From positions 62,001 through 126,000 of the forward strand of contig NZ_FPBF01000001.1 of assembly GCF_900116615.1 (NCBI RefSeq): 64,000 nucleotides of DNA, written 5' to 3'. The position numbers and the translations under genes are program-made. This document shows, one piece after another, positions 55,726-63,283 of this stretch. The notes beneath the pieces were generated by a model. The model had not been told where the DNA came from. It saw nothing but the letters and a program-made list of their open reading frames with translations, and did not search any database. The stretch's first letter is position 1; each line of letters starts with the position of its first letter. This DNA comes from Algoriphagus locisalis (GTDB lineage Bacteria; Bacteroidota; Bacteroidia; Cytophagales; Cyclobacteriaceae).

Positions 55726-57231
55726 ATGGCTAAGCTTAGAAATTTATCGATTACATCTCCCATTCTTTTTGCACTGCCTTTTCGGAGTGAGTGGGCAGTA
55801 AACCCAGTCGATATCAACAAACCCATCATGGATGGTGATTGGGATGAAGCAGGAAGTCTCAAATTCACTAGAGGGTTCGTGCTAGTGAAAAACGATGCTA
55901 ACTATTTGTATCTGGCTCTTGATGTGGTATCAGATACAGGAAATGATAGCAGCACAAACGATTACTTTTGGTTGACTTTCGACAATACCCGAGATCGGGC
56001 AATCACCTCAGGTGTGGATGTTAACTATGGCCTTTATCCAGGTCAGCCCAATAAACTAGGAAGGCAGAAATACTTGGGTCCGGGACAATGGACTGGGTTG
56101 CTTTCAGATCCATCAAATTCCGCAGTGGTGCAGGAGTTTGGCCCGAGTCCCAACTCAGACGTATCCCACAGAATCTGGAAATTCAGAATAGAACTTAGCG
56201 AGATCAATGTGTCCCTTTCTTGGCCATTGAGTACGCCTTTTACCTATTTTGGCTTTCGCGTCAAATCCAGCAATCCTGGCTTCACAACTGACTTCCCAGG
56301 CAATTTTTATAAGGATTTTACCAAACTCAGGCAGTTGATTCTAAGTAGAAAACCATCTATCCCCGCGAAGGACTTGGGCCCTTTAGTAGGAAGTGTGGGA
56401 TTGATTCCTACCACCAAAATAAATAGTAGCACTGGTCGTGCCACTACAGATTCCGGTTATTTTCATTTTGTGGAAAATGCAGCTTTTGGAGGCACACTGA
56501 ACTTGATCGGAAACCGAACTAAAATGAAAACTCTGTATGGAGCTGGGAACAGAAAGTACATGGTAGAAATAGCCGGTCCAGATGGCGGTACTTACAAGAA
56601 GTTGGTTAGCAATTGGTCAAACTATCGCTGGACTGGGTCTTCGTACACCCTGGAGTCCTTTGCACCAAATACATACGGCTATTATCAGCTAGCAAATCCT
56701 GATACTGATTACTCCATCGATGACTTGCTGATACAATTTCCTACATCGGGGCTTTTGCCAGGAATTTACGCTGTAAAAGTCACTTTTTTCATCGGAACTA
56801 GTTATACAGCGTTGGATACTCAGGTGCTGAAATTGTATATAGACAATCATCTGCCGGCTGCGATCATAGAGAGTGTAAAGCATGGTAGGAGCGAAGTGTC
56901 CGCTTGTGCCATAGAAACAATTGGAGCAGCCCCAGATGGATTGAACTTCCGGATTACAGCCAATGATCCAGAGGGAAATCTTCGTGCTGTTAATTTTTAT
57001 GCCACGTATGGTGATGGTCTATCTACTTCGATCTTTTCGGAAGGCTACAGCACTGCGAAGGGGGATTGGCAAGGGTTTGTCAATAAGTTGATTCCAGCAT
57101 CCAGTAATTGGCGACCTCCACAATCTTGTGCCTATAGCTTTGTGCTGACAGCCTCAGCCAGGACTACTGATGGATACAAGTGGATAGGTAAAAATCCTAC
57201 TCATCGCAATCTGACTTTACTTCTAGGGTAA
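55726..57231 (+). CDS. Protein with N-terminal CBM9/DOMON-like beta domain
   Basis: A 501-residue protein. Residues ~20-180 resemble the carbohydrate-binding module 9-like fold: VDINKPIMDGDWDEAGSLKF, then DANYLYLALDVVSDTG and DYFWLTFDNTRDR, then HRIWKFRIELSEI. The rest is beta-rich and resembles Ig-like surface domains (LPGIYAVKVTFFIG, TANDPEGNLRAVNFYATYGDG). The ATG at 55726 (MAKLRNLSITSP) is more likely than an upstream GTG at 55618. No ordinary signal peptide is visible with either start, which is strange for this domain set. Function unknown; possibly a surface or secreted protein. Confidence 0.65.
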   Translation: MAKLRNLSITSPILFALPFRSEWAVNPVDINKPIMDGDWDEAGSLKFTRGFVLVKNDANYLYLALDVVSDTGNDSSTNDYFWLTFDNTRDRAITSGVDVNYGLYPGQPNKLGRQKYLGPGQWTGLLSDPSNSAVVQEFGPSPNSDVSHRIWKFRIELSEINVSLSWPLSTPFTYFGFRVKSSNPGFTTDFPGNFYKDFTKLRQLILSRKPSIPAKDLGPLVGSVGLIPTTKINSSTGRATTDSGYFHFVENAAFGGTLNLIGNRTKMKTLYGAGNRKYMVEIAGPDGGTYKKLVSNWSNYRWTGSSYTLESFAPNTYGYYQLANPDTDYSIDDLLIQFPTSGLLPGIYAVKVTFFIGTSYTALDTQVLKLYIDNHLPAAIIESVKHGRSEVSACAIETIGAAPDGLNFRITANDPEGNLRAVNFYATYGDGLSTSIFSEGYSTAKGDWQGFVNKLIPASSNWRPPQSCAYSFVLTASARTTDGYKWIGKNPTHRNLTLLLG

Positions 57232-57335
57232 AAGGTTAATGGTCCATAAATAAAAAGCCATTTCTACTAAGGAGTGGTTTTTTTGTTTAAACTATTTTAT
57301 CACCGCTGTTCATAAGGAGAGTGTCCAAAAAGGTT

Positions 57336-57455
57336 TCAATCTTTTCCTCTCTTTGAAGATTTGCCACCAGAGATTTTATAGATCAAATAGCCTATTCCTA
57401 GTACAAAATGAAGGATTACTATGCCGACTATGATGTAGATAAAGGTATTGCTCAT
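57336..57455 (-). CDS. 39-residue single-helix membrane protein
   Basis: A tiny frame starting MSNTFIYIIVGIVILHF with one transmembrane helix (residues ~5-26) and a short basic tail (KISGGKSSKRGKD). Too short for usual gene calling, but it has a proper start, a clean helix and the positive-inside tail. I recall similar ~40-residue proteins in related bacteria. It sits alone between the CBM9-like gene and the sugar-isomerase-like lipoprotein gene. Role unknown. Confidence 0.6.
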   Translation of the reverse strand: MSNTFIYIIVGIVILHFVLGIGYLIYKISGGKSSKRGKD

Positions 57456-57509
57456 GGAGAATTAAAGCTTGTAGTAAACATAGGATGTGTGCAGTCTAGC
57501 TATAAAAAA

Positions 57510-57543
57510 GCAAAAAGCCATCTCGATATGCTCGAAATGGCCT
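57510..57543 (-). terminator. Terminator of the isomerase-like lipoprotein gene
   Basis: GCCAT..CTCGA (57517-57526) pairs with TCGA..ATGGC (57532-57541) in a bulged stem. On the minus strand TTTTTG and then TTTTTT follow. It lies ~55 bases past the stop. Confidence 0.7.
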
Positions 57544-57595
57544 TCTCAATAAAGTGGGTAAAAGTCAATTTTTTAACCCCTTTTATTCTAAATTC

Positions 57596-58507
57596 TCATT
57601 TGAATCCAATCTCTTCAAGCCCTTTATGGCTGATTTTGATGGCTTCCATTGGATCCAAACTGAATGTTTGATCCTGCTCTACCAAGTAAAACTCCATTCC
57701 AGACTTATCCTTTTCAGCTAGGATTCTCTTGAAATCAATAGTGCCTGTTCCTACTGGTGCGAAATTACCTTCCTCATTCATATCTTTCACATGCCATGCG
57801 ATGAAACGTCCCGGGTACTTTTCGAAGTAAGTAAGAGGATCTACTTCGGCTTTGGTTACCCAGAATAAGTCCATCTGGAAGTTTACAAACTCAGGATTGC
57901 ACTTCTCCAAAAGCAACTCCTCGATGATGGTACCATCTTCCAGTGCTTTGAATTCGAAATCATGGTTATGATAAAGTAGTTTTAGTCCAGCGGCATTACA
58001 TTTTTCGCCCAAGGTGTTCATAATGTTCACCAATTCATCCGGAGTGCCTTTCATGCCCATTCCGTCTTTGCCAGAGGTAAACATTCCCATAGGAGGAACA
58101 GGTATTACAAAATACTCGATGCCGGCAGCTTTCACATCTGCGATCAATTGATCCGCATTTTCCATATTTACCATGCCCATATGGGCACTTTTGGCAGTCA
58201 AGCCAAGTGATTCTAGGTATGCTTTAAATTCCGTAGGGCTCATTCCGTAGAATTTTCCATCTTCATAATTCGCAGTTTCCACATAAGCGTAGCCATTTTC
58301 AGCTACAGTCTTAAGGGTACTTTTTGGATCGTTTGACATAGCATCTCTAAGTGTATAAAGCGCTAAACCTCCAAAGCTGGAAGATTCTACTTTTGTTTCT
58401 TCACTGGTTTCTACAACTTCTTCGGTTCCGGTTTTGCTAGAACATGCTGCGAAACTTAGTGACAGAATCAGCAAAAGGCTGATGCTTAGATTTGAATTTT
58501 TTTTCAT
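57596..58507 (-). CDS. Sugar phosphate isomerase/epimerase-like lipoprotein (AP endonuclease 2 fold)
   Basis: A 303-residue lipoprotein (lipobox LSFAAC, Cys22). The mature part is a xylose-isomerase-like TIM barrel: FGGLALYTLRDAMSNDPKST, GYAYVETANYEDGKFYG, LLYHNHDFEFKALEDG, FQMDLFWVTKAEVDPL, FIAWHVKDMNEEGNFAPVGTG, with conserved His, Glu and Asp metal ligands. Secreted members of this family are common in Bacteroidota and probably act on sugars in the periplasm; substrates are mostly unknown. Stands alone with its own terminator. Confidence 0.9.
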   Translation of the reverse strand: MKKNSNLSISLLLILSLSFAACSSKTGTEEVVETSEETKVESSSFGGLALYTLRDAMSNDPKSTLKTVAENGYAYVETANYEDGKFYGMSPTEFKAYLESLGLTAKSAHMGMVNMENADQLIADVKAAGIEYFVIPVPPMGMFTSGKDGMGMKGTPDELVNIMNTLGEKCNAAGLKLLYHNHDFEFKALEDGTIIEELLLEKCNPEFVNFQMDLFWVTKAEVDPLTYFEKYPGRFIAWHVKDMNEEGNFAPVGTGTIDFKRILAEKDKSGMEFYLVEQDQTFSLDPMEAIKISHKGLEEIGFK

Positions 58508-58666
58508 TTTAAAGAAGGGTTTTTTCAGGGTTCAAGATAGCTAAATCATCCAACTATTGAGTGAATTGCCATATAAACTGACTTAGGAATTCGAGTCTAA
58601 AAGGCTTTCAAAGAAACAAATATGCTTCAATACGTATTGTATATTAGAACCAACTTTAATACTACG

Positions 58667-59332
58667 ATGACATATATTTCAAAAATACTTGATATTCAGA
58701 CGATCACACATGATGTAAAGCAGTACAAAGTGGAGAAACCAAAAGGTTATTCTTTTGTACCTGGACAAGCTACCGAAGTGGCAATTAATAAGCCGGAGTG
58801 GAAAGAAGAAATGCGGCCTTTCACATTTACCTCTATACCTGAGGAAGACCACTTGGAGTTTGTAATCAAATCGTACGCAGATCATGATGGGGTCACTAAT
58901 CAGCTGGATAAATTATCCGTTGGAGACGAATTGATTTTGGATGATTCCTGGGGTGCAATCCAATATAAAGGAAAGGGAGTTTTTATAGCAGGTGGAGCCG
59001 GAATTAACCCGTTTATAGGGATTTTCAAGGATTTGGAAGCAAAAGGAGAATTGATCGGAAACACCTTGTTTTTTGCCAATAAAACTGCTGAAGATGTCAT
59101 CTTGGAATCTTACTTCCGAAAAGCCCTGGGGAATGACTTTGTGTCAATTTTGGAAAAAGAACAAGCTGGTGGACATCAGCAGGGTAGGATTGATCAGGAT
59201 TTTATTCAGGCACATATCAAAGATTTCAGTCAGGAATTCTACGTCTGCGGTCCTGATTCTATGGTGAAGGCTATCAGTGAGATTTTGGAGGAATTGGGCG
59301 CCAACCCAGATGCCATTACCTTCGAGAAGTAA
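58667..59332 (+). CDS. Flavin-dependent ferredoxin-NADP reductase-type oxidoreductase
   Basis: A 221-residue reductase of the ferredoxin-NADP(+) reductase superfamily without a ferredoxin domain. FAD-binding part: GYSFVPGQATEVAIN and MRPFTFTSIPEEDHLEF (the RxFT/S motif). NAD(P)-binding part: GKGVFIAGGAGINPFIGIF and FYVCGPDSMVKAI. The start at 58667 (MTYISKIL) is chosen because the family begins here and the longer frame adds an unrelated segment. Electron partner unknown; cytoplasmic. Confidence 0.88.
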   Translation: MTYISKILDIQTITHDVKQYKVEKPKGYSFVPGQATEVAINKPEWKEEMRPFTFTSIPEEDHLEFVIKSYADHDGVTNQLDKLSVGDELILDDSWGAIQYKGKGVFIAGGAGINPFIGIFKDLEAKGELIGNTLFFANKTAEDVILESYFRKALGNDFVSILEKEQAGGHQQGRIDQDFIQAHIKDFSQEFYVCGPDSMVKAISEILEELGANPDAITFEK

Positions 59333-59453
59333 TAGTTGAAACTGCCAACTTCTGTGTTGTTTTCCTTTAGGCACGCTTCATCATTGGGGTTTCAATCGCG
59401 AACATATAAGTGATAAAATTTCTAACTTGAGAATCACCAACTTTAAGATAAAC

Positions 59454-59921
59454 ATGAAATCCTATTACTTATTAGTGGCGGTTCTTTGTACTACATTTTC
59501 TTGCTCGCCCAAGAATGAAGAGATCGCAGAAACACTAACGTCAGAAAATGAAATTCAAAAGCGGAACTACGATGAGCAGACCACACAGCAAGTACTCGAC
59601 CATCACTTCAAGGCTTTTGTGGAAAACAACCTAGAGGAAGTAATGGCCGATTATACTGAAGAGTCAATTTTGATTACTCCAGACAGAACTTACCGGGGGC
59701 TTGCGGAAATCCGCGAGAACTTCGTGAATGCTTATGCAGCCTTGCCAAAGGATTCTACTAGCGTTACGCTGATAAAAAGTTTGGCTACAAAAGACGTGGG
59801 CTACATCATTTGGGAAGCTGATGCTCCGAATTTCGAATTTAAAAACAGCTCAGATACCTTTATCATTCACGATGGTAAGATTGTCCGCCAGACTTTTATG
59901 GGGGTAGTTACGCCTAAATAA
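59454..59921 (+). CDS. SnoaL-like lipoprotein
   Basis: A 155-residue protein with a lipoprotein-type N-terminus (YLLVAVLCTTFSC, Cys17) and an NTF2/SnoaL-like domain: QVLDHHFKAFVENNLEEVMADYTEESILITPD, TYRGLAEIRENFVNAYAAL, SDTFIIHDGKIVRQTFMG. The longer frame from a TTG at 59427 would spoil the signal. It lies 121 bases after the reductase on the same strand. Ligand or activity unknown. Confidence 0.82.
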   Translation: MKSYYLLVAVLCTTFSCSPKNEEIAETLTSENEIQKRNYDEQTTQQVLDHHFKAFVENNLEEVMADYTEESILITPDRTYRGLAEIRENFVNAYAALPKDSTSVTLIKSLATKDVGYIIWEADAPNFEFKNSSDTFIIHDGKIVRQTFMGVVTPK

Positions 59922-59932
59922 GGGACATCCGA

Positions 59933-61174
59933 TCATTTAAACCCAAAAATCAGTGGGAATATAAAGAGGACAAATGCCGCCCAAATGAAGTACACAGGCA
60001 TGTATCGAACGATAGTTTTTCCTACTTCTATGCCTTCATTTTCTCGGGTTACTGTTTTGAAGAGTTTTGCCGCAATCAGCAATAGGTGAATTAGCATCAG
60101 GAGGTTACTTCCCAAAACTGCCATCCTATTTGGAGTAAAACCCCATTCAGCAATTCTAAATAGGATTGCCGAAAGTGCAACTCCATTAACGATAATAGTG
60201 ACGATGGATAGGAAAAACAGGATCCAGAAGTCTGCGCTATTCTTTTCCTTTTCAGCACTTTCTGCCACAGAGAAAAAGATCAATGCCATGACACCAACTA
60301 AAAGCGAATTGAAAAGCAAAAGGAAATCCCTGTCGGTATAAGGGTTTTTCCCGGAGAAAATTATAGCTCCGAGATAAACTACCAGCATAATTAATACCGC
60401 CGGACTAAAGATCTTTGCAATGATGGGGGATACCTTATTCACCAACTGAGGATTGGTTTGAGTAAGCAAGGTAGCTAGGATAGGAATGGCAGGAAGTCCA
60501 AAAACCACTAGATTTTCTTGAAAGAACTTTCCAATGTTGATGTCAATCAAGGCAAAAAGGCCAAATGTAATTCCTGATAATATCCCTGCAGCTATTCCAA
60601 GAAGCGCTGACATTACGATCAGATCACCATTGAACCGCAGGAAATCCAGCCTTTTGGATAGGTTTTTTGGTTGATTTCCTGAAAAAGCAACTCCAATAAG
60701 AATCCAAAGTAAAACTGGAAGATGAAGACAAGCTAGGATTAGTACGTCAGTTTCTTTTTCGGGAAGTGAATTGATATAAATCAGACAGGCTACCGTAACA
60801 GCGCTGATGATTGCAATTGTTTTAGGGGCTACTTTGTTTTTCCAAACAAAAAAAGCTGTCAGAAAAGGGAAAACTATAAAGGCGATATTCCGAGGATAAA
60901 AGAAGTCTTCCGAAATGGAAAATGTAAAGGGAATCCGGGCGATCATTCCTGCTAGAAATGCGGAAACAGCTACAAAAAGAAAGTCGTTTTTAGATCCCCA
61001 GGAAATGGAATTGGATTCATAGGTCAGTCTTTCATGCCAGATTTTGGCAGGAATGTTATCCATTATTTCAGGATAAACTGCTATGAATGCCGTTTTGAAT
61101 TCAGACTTGTTCTTTCTGTAAAGTTTCTCCAGAAAGGCTGGATCATTGATGTGGTTTTTGATTTCTTGATGCAT
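59933..61174 (-). CDS. Polytopic membrane protein, DUF4153-like
   Basis: A 413-residue inner-membrane protein. An N-terminal cytoplasmic stretch of ~65 residues is followed by about eleven hydrophobic segments. The block FRIAEWGFTPNRMAVLGSNLLMLIH is typical of DUF4153. Function unknown. It is the last gene of a unit with the 108-residue membrane protein (30-base gap), and this unit carries a palindromic operator matching a second one upstream of the regulator gene. Confidence 0.7.
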   Translation of the reverse strand: MHQEIKNHINDPAFLEKLYRKNKSEFKTAFIAVYPEIMDNIPAKIWHERLTYESNSISWGSKNDFLFVAVSAFLAGMIARIPFTFSISEDFFYPRNIAFIVFPFLTAFFVWKNKVAPKTIAIISAVTVACLIYINSLPEKETDVLILACLHLPVLLWILIGVAFSGNQPKNLSKRLDFLRFNGDLIVMSALLGIAAGILSGITFGLFALIDINIGKFFQENLVVFGLPAIPILATLLTQTNPQLVNKVSPIIAKIFSPAVLIMLVVYLGAIIFSGKNPYTDRDFLLLFNSLLVGVMALIFFSVAESAEKEKNSADFWILFFLSIVTIIVNGVALSAILFRIAEWGFTPNRMAVLGSNLLMLIHLLLIAAKLFKTVTRENEGIEVGKTIVRYMPVYFIWAAFVLFIFPLIFGFK

Positions 61175-61204
61175 AGATAATTGATTTTGAATAGTTAAAA
61201 TTGA

Positions 61205-61531
61205 TTAATCCCAATGCCCGGTGATACTGAAAGCTAATACAGCGCTCAGCCAGATGCCTAAAAAGTATAGTACAGAGCTAAAGATGATTGCCACCAGTTT
61301 TGATTTGTCGTTAGGAAACCACACAAAGCCCATCAGATAGAAGAATAGGCCGCCTATTGCTCCTCCAAAAGGTATAAGTCCCAGTGGGATAAACATCCAG
61401 TTTTCGAAAGGGCCTTTCCCGAAAATTACCAGAAAAAGGAGCCAGGAAAGTGGAATGCTGCCTCCGATGGCAGCGGCTACTAAAGCAGATTTGGTTTGAA
61501 AGCTTTTGAGAAATTCGAAGTTTGTTTGCAT
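61205..61531 (-). CDS. Small membrane protein (three helices)
   Basis: A 108-residue hydrophobic protein: AALVAAAIGGSIPLSWLLFLVIF-type first helix, a second helix with WMFIPLGLIPFGGAIGGLFFYLMGFVW, and a last helix with LVAIIFSSVLYFLGIWLSAVLAF. Not assigned to a named family. It starts a unit with the DUF4153-like gene. The palindrome at 61551-61569, 20 bases before its start, should control it. Confidence 0.72.
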   Translation of the reverse strand: MQTNFEFLKSFQTKSALVAAAIGGSIPLSWLLFLVIFGKGPFENWMFIPLGLIPFGGAIGGLFFYLMGFVWFPNDKSKLVAIIFSSVLYFLGIWLSAVLAFSITGHWD

Positions 61532-61550
61532 GATTTATTGATTTTGAAAG

Positions 61551-61569
61551 TACTTTGTATTTCAAAGTG
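61551..61569. promoter_or_regulatory. Palindromic operator, copy A (ACTTTG-N5-CAAAGT)
   Basis: TACTTTG and CAAAGTG around TATTT. Together with the preceding AAG, it shares AAGTACTTTG-N5-CAAAGT with the site at 62504. It overlaps the expected -7 region of the minus-strand gene starting at 61531. Confidence 0.7.
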
Positions 61570-61584
61570 ATTGGATAAATTTTT

Positions 61585-61878
61585 TTAGCTTTTGTTTTCT
61601 TTGATCAAATTTTCCAGGAACTCCAAGTGCGCTTGGAAAGCCTGTTTCCCACTTTCAGTGGCTGAGTAGTTGGTCAGTGGTTTTCTACCTACAAAGGATT
61701 TGCTGACCTGAATGTATTCCTGTTTTTCCAGGTTTTTCAGATGGGAGGCCAGGTTGCCATCCGTCACATCCAGCATTTCCTTAAATGAATTGAAATCGTA
61801 TTCCTCATTGACCATCAGGATGGACATGACCCGGAGCCGGACCATATTTTCAAATGCTTTATCGTAATTCCCCTTCAC
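61585..61878 (-). CDS. Winged-helix transcriptional regulator
   Basis: A 97-residue regulator of the ArsR-like/HTH_27 winged-helix type. The recognition region is FKEMLDVTDGNLASHLKNLEKQEYIQV, the wing is FVGRKPLTNYSATESGKQAF, and a final helix gives dimerisation. It starts 2 bases after the stop of the 204-residue membrane protein gene, so both are in one operon. Two near-identical palindromes lie before this operon and before the next unit, so the protein very probably represses both. The ligand is unknown; no metal-binding cysteines are present. Confidence 0.88.
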   Translation of the reverse strand: MKGNYDKAFENMVRLRVMSILMVNEEYDFNSFKEMLDVTDGNLASHLKNLEKQEYIQVSKSFVGRKPLTNYSATESGKQAFQAHLEFLENLIKENKS

Positions 61879-61879
61879 G

Positions 61880-62494
61880 TTATCGGTCGTATTTGTAGTA
61901 CATCATCGCGCCATAAATGATATGCAGCACGCCGAAGCCCATAGCCCAGAGGAGTAGCCCATAGCCTGGAAAGAAAGCCGAAATGATGCCTAGTACAAGC
62001 TGGCAGTAGCCCAGGTATTTGATGTCAGTGAGTGTGAAAGTAGAAGCGTTGATCAGAGCCAATCCATAGAAAATCAATGTAGCTGGAGCAACTATAACGA
62101 GATATCCTCTGCTCATAAGTGCCAGACAGAATATGCCGCCTACTACTAATGGGACGAGAAGCGCTTGAATAAATCGCTTACTGGCAGGTGTCCAGAATTT
62201 CTGGGCTTTTTTCTTGCTTTTACTTTGGCTCATTAGCCAAGCCGTGCCAATGGAAAACAGTAAAACCACAGCGGCTGTGACCAATAACTTGCCAAGGATG
62301 TTCTCCTGTCCGATCAGTTCTATGTTTGTGCCAAAGGGTACATTGGGATAATAGACCCAAGCATAAGCTAAACCTGCAGCAATCAGTGCGTAGGTGCCTG
62401 CTAGAATTCCAGATAGCCCACTGAGTGAAAGGAAGCGGGTGCTCCGTTCCATCATGGATTTGATTTCGGCAAGTTCTTGTTCTGGTTTCCTCAT
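61880..62494 (-). CDS. Membrane protein co-transcribed with the winged-helix regulator
   Basis: A 204-residue membrane protein. A cytoplasmic N-terminal helix (PEQELAEIKSMMERSTRFLSL) precedes six hydrophobic segments; the protein ends in a basic tail (GAMMYYKYDR). I know this type as the usual upstream partner of small winged-helix regulators in Bacteroidota, but its function is not known to me. The palindromic operator at 62504-62522 lies 10 bases before the ATG. Confidence 0.78.
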   Translation of the reverse strand: MRKPEQELAEIKSMMERSTRFLSLSGLSGILAGTYALIAAGLAYAWVYYPNVPFGTNIELIGQENILGKLLVTAAVVLLFSIGTAWLMSQSKSKKKAQKFWTPASKRFIQALLVPLVVGGIFCLALMSRGYLVIVAPATLIFYGLALINASTFTLTDIKYLGYCQLVLGIISAFFPGYGLLLWAMGFGVLHIIYGAMMYYKYDR

Positions 62495-62503
62495 AGTTAA
62501 AAG

Positions 62504-62522
62504 TACTTTGAGTTACAAAGTA
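62504..62522. promoter_or_regulatory. Palindromic operator, copy B (perfect TACTTTG-N5-CAAAGTA)
   Basis: A perfect 7-5-7 inverted repeat with spacer AGTTA, preceded by AAG as in copy A. It lies 10 bases upstream of the 62494 start and overlaps the promoter region. Confidence 0.72.
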
Positions 62523-62587
62523 AAATGAAAAAAGTAACATTCTTACATCCTTTGAAAAATATAATTGGAAATTTTTAATAAGGAGTG

Positions 62588-63283
62588 CTATTCAAACTGT
62601 TGTAACCTATTCAAAACGTCCTCTTTATAGGATCTGCTAATAGTTAATGCCTTTCCGTCGATTTCCAGGAACTCATGAGTATAGGAAGTGATAGCAGAAA
62701 TGTTTCCTATGAAGGAGCGATGAAATCGGATAAATTGACTTTCAGGAAGTTTACTTTCAAAATTTGAAATGCTTTCCCGGACTAGAATGACTCTTTCTCT
62801 GACATGAATTTTAATGTAATCAGAATAGCTTTCTACATAGAGAATGGAATCAAAGGCTATTTTCTCCATCTTGCGATCCTGCTTCACAAATATAAATTCA
62901 GGTTTTTCTGAAGCGATTATGCTTCCTTTTTGATCCAACCCCTGTTTTACTTTTGCTACAGCTTTCAGGAATCTTTCAAATGGGATTGGTTTGAGCAAAT
63001 AATCTGTTGCTTCCAAATTGAATCCCTCCAAAGCATATTCGCGATAGGCAGTGGTGAAAATAACATGAATCTCTTGTGGGATAATTTTGGCGAAAGCCAT
63101 ACCATCTATTCCAGGCATATTGATGTCGAGGAAAATCAGATCAACTTGCTCTTGTTGAACCAAATTAAAGGCTTCATTGGCGTTGATGGCACATCCCACA
63201 AGATTTAAATGATCAACCTTGGAGACAAAGTCTTTCAAAATATTCTGCGCAATAGGTTCGTCGTCAACGATCAGGCAATTCAT
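62588..63283 (-). CDS. LytTR-family response regulator
   Basis: A 231-residue regulator. Receiver domain (1-118): IVDDEP, phospho-acceptor Asp53 in LIFLDINMPGIDGM and LLKPIPFERFL. The C-terminal LytTR DNA-binding domain (~130-231) has FVKQDRKMEKIAFDSILYVESYSDYIKIH and FIRFHRSFIGNISAI. Its start overlaps the stop of the histidine kinase gene by 4 bases (coupled translation), so they form a cognate LytS/LytR-like pair. Target genes unknown. Confidence 0.95.
   Translation of the reverse strand: MNCLIVDDEPIAQNILKDFVSKVDHLNLVGCAINANEAFNLVQQEQVDLIFLDINMPGIDGMAFAKIIPQEIHVIFTTAYREYALEGFNLEATDYLLKPIPFERFLKAVAKVKQGLDQKGSIIASEKPEFIFVKQDRKMEKIAFDSILYVESYSDYIKIHVRERVILVRESISNFESKLPESQFIRFHRSFIGNISAITSYTHEFLEIDGKALTISRSYKEDVLNRLQQFE

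Noticed and set aside
57408-57671. 87-codon plus-strand frame
   Set aside because: Runs antisense through the 39-residue gene, a terminator and the end of the isomerase-like gene; not plausible.
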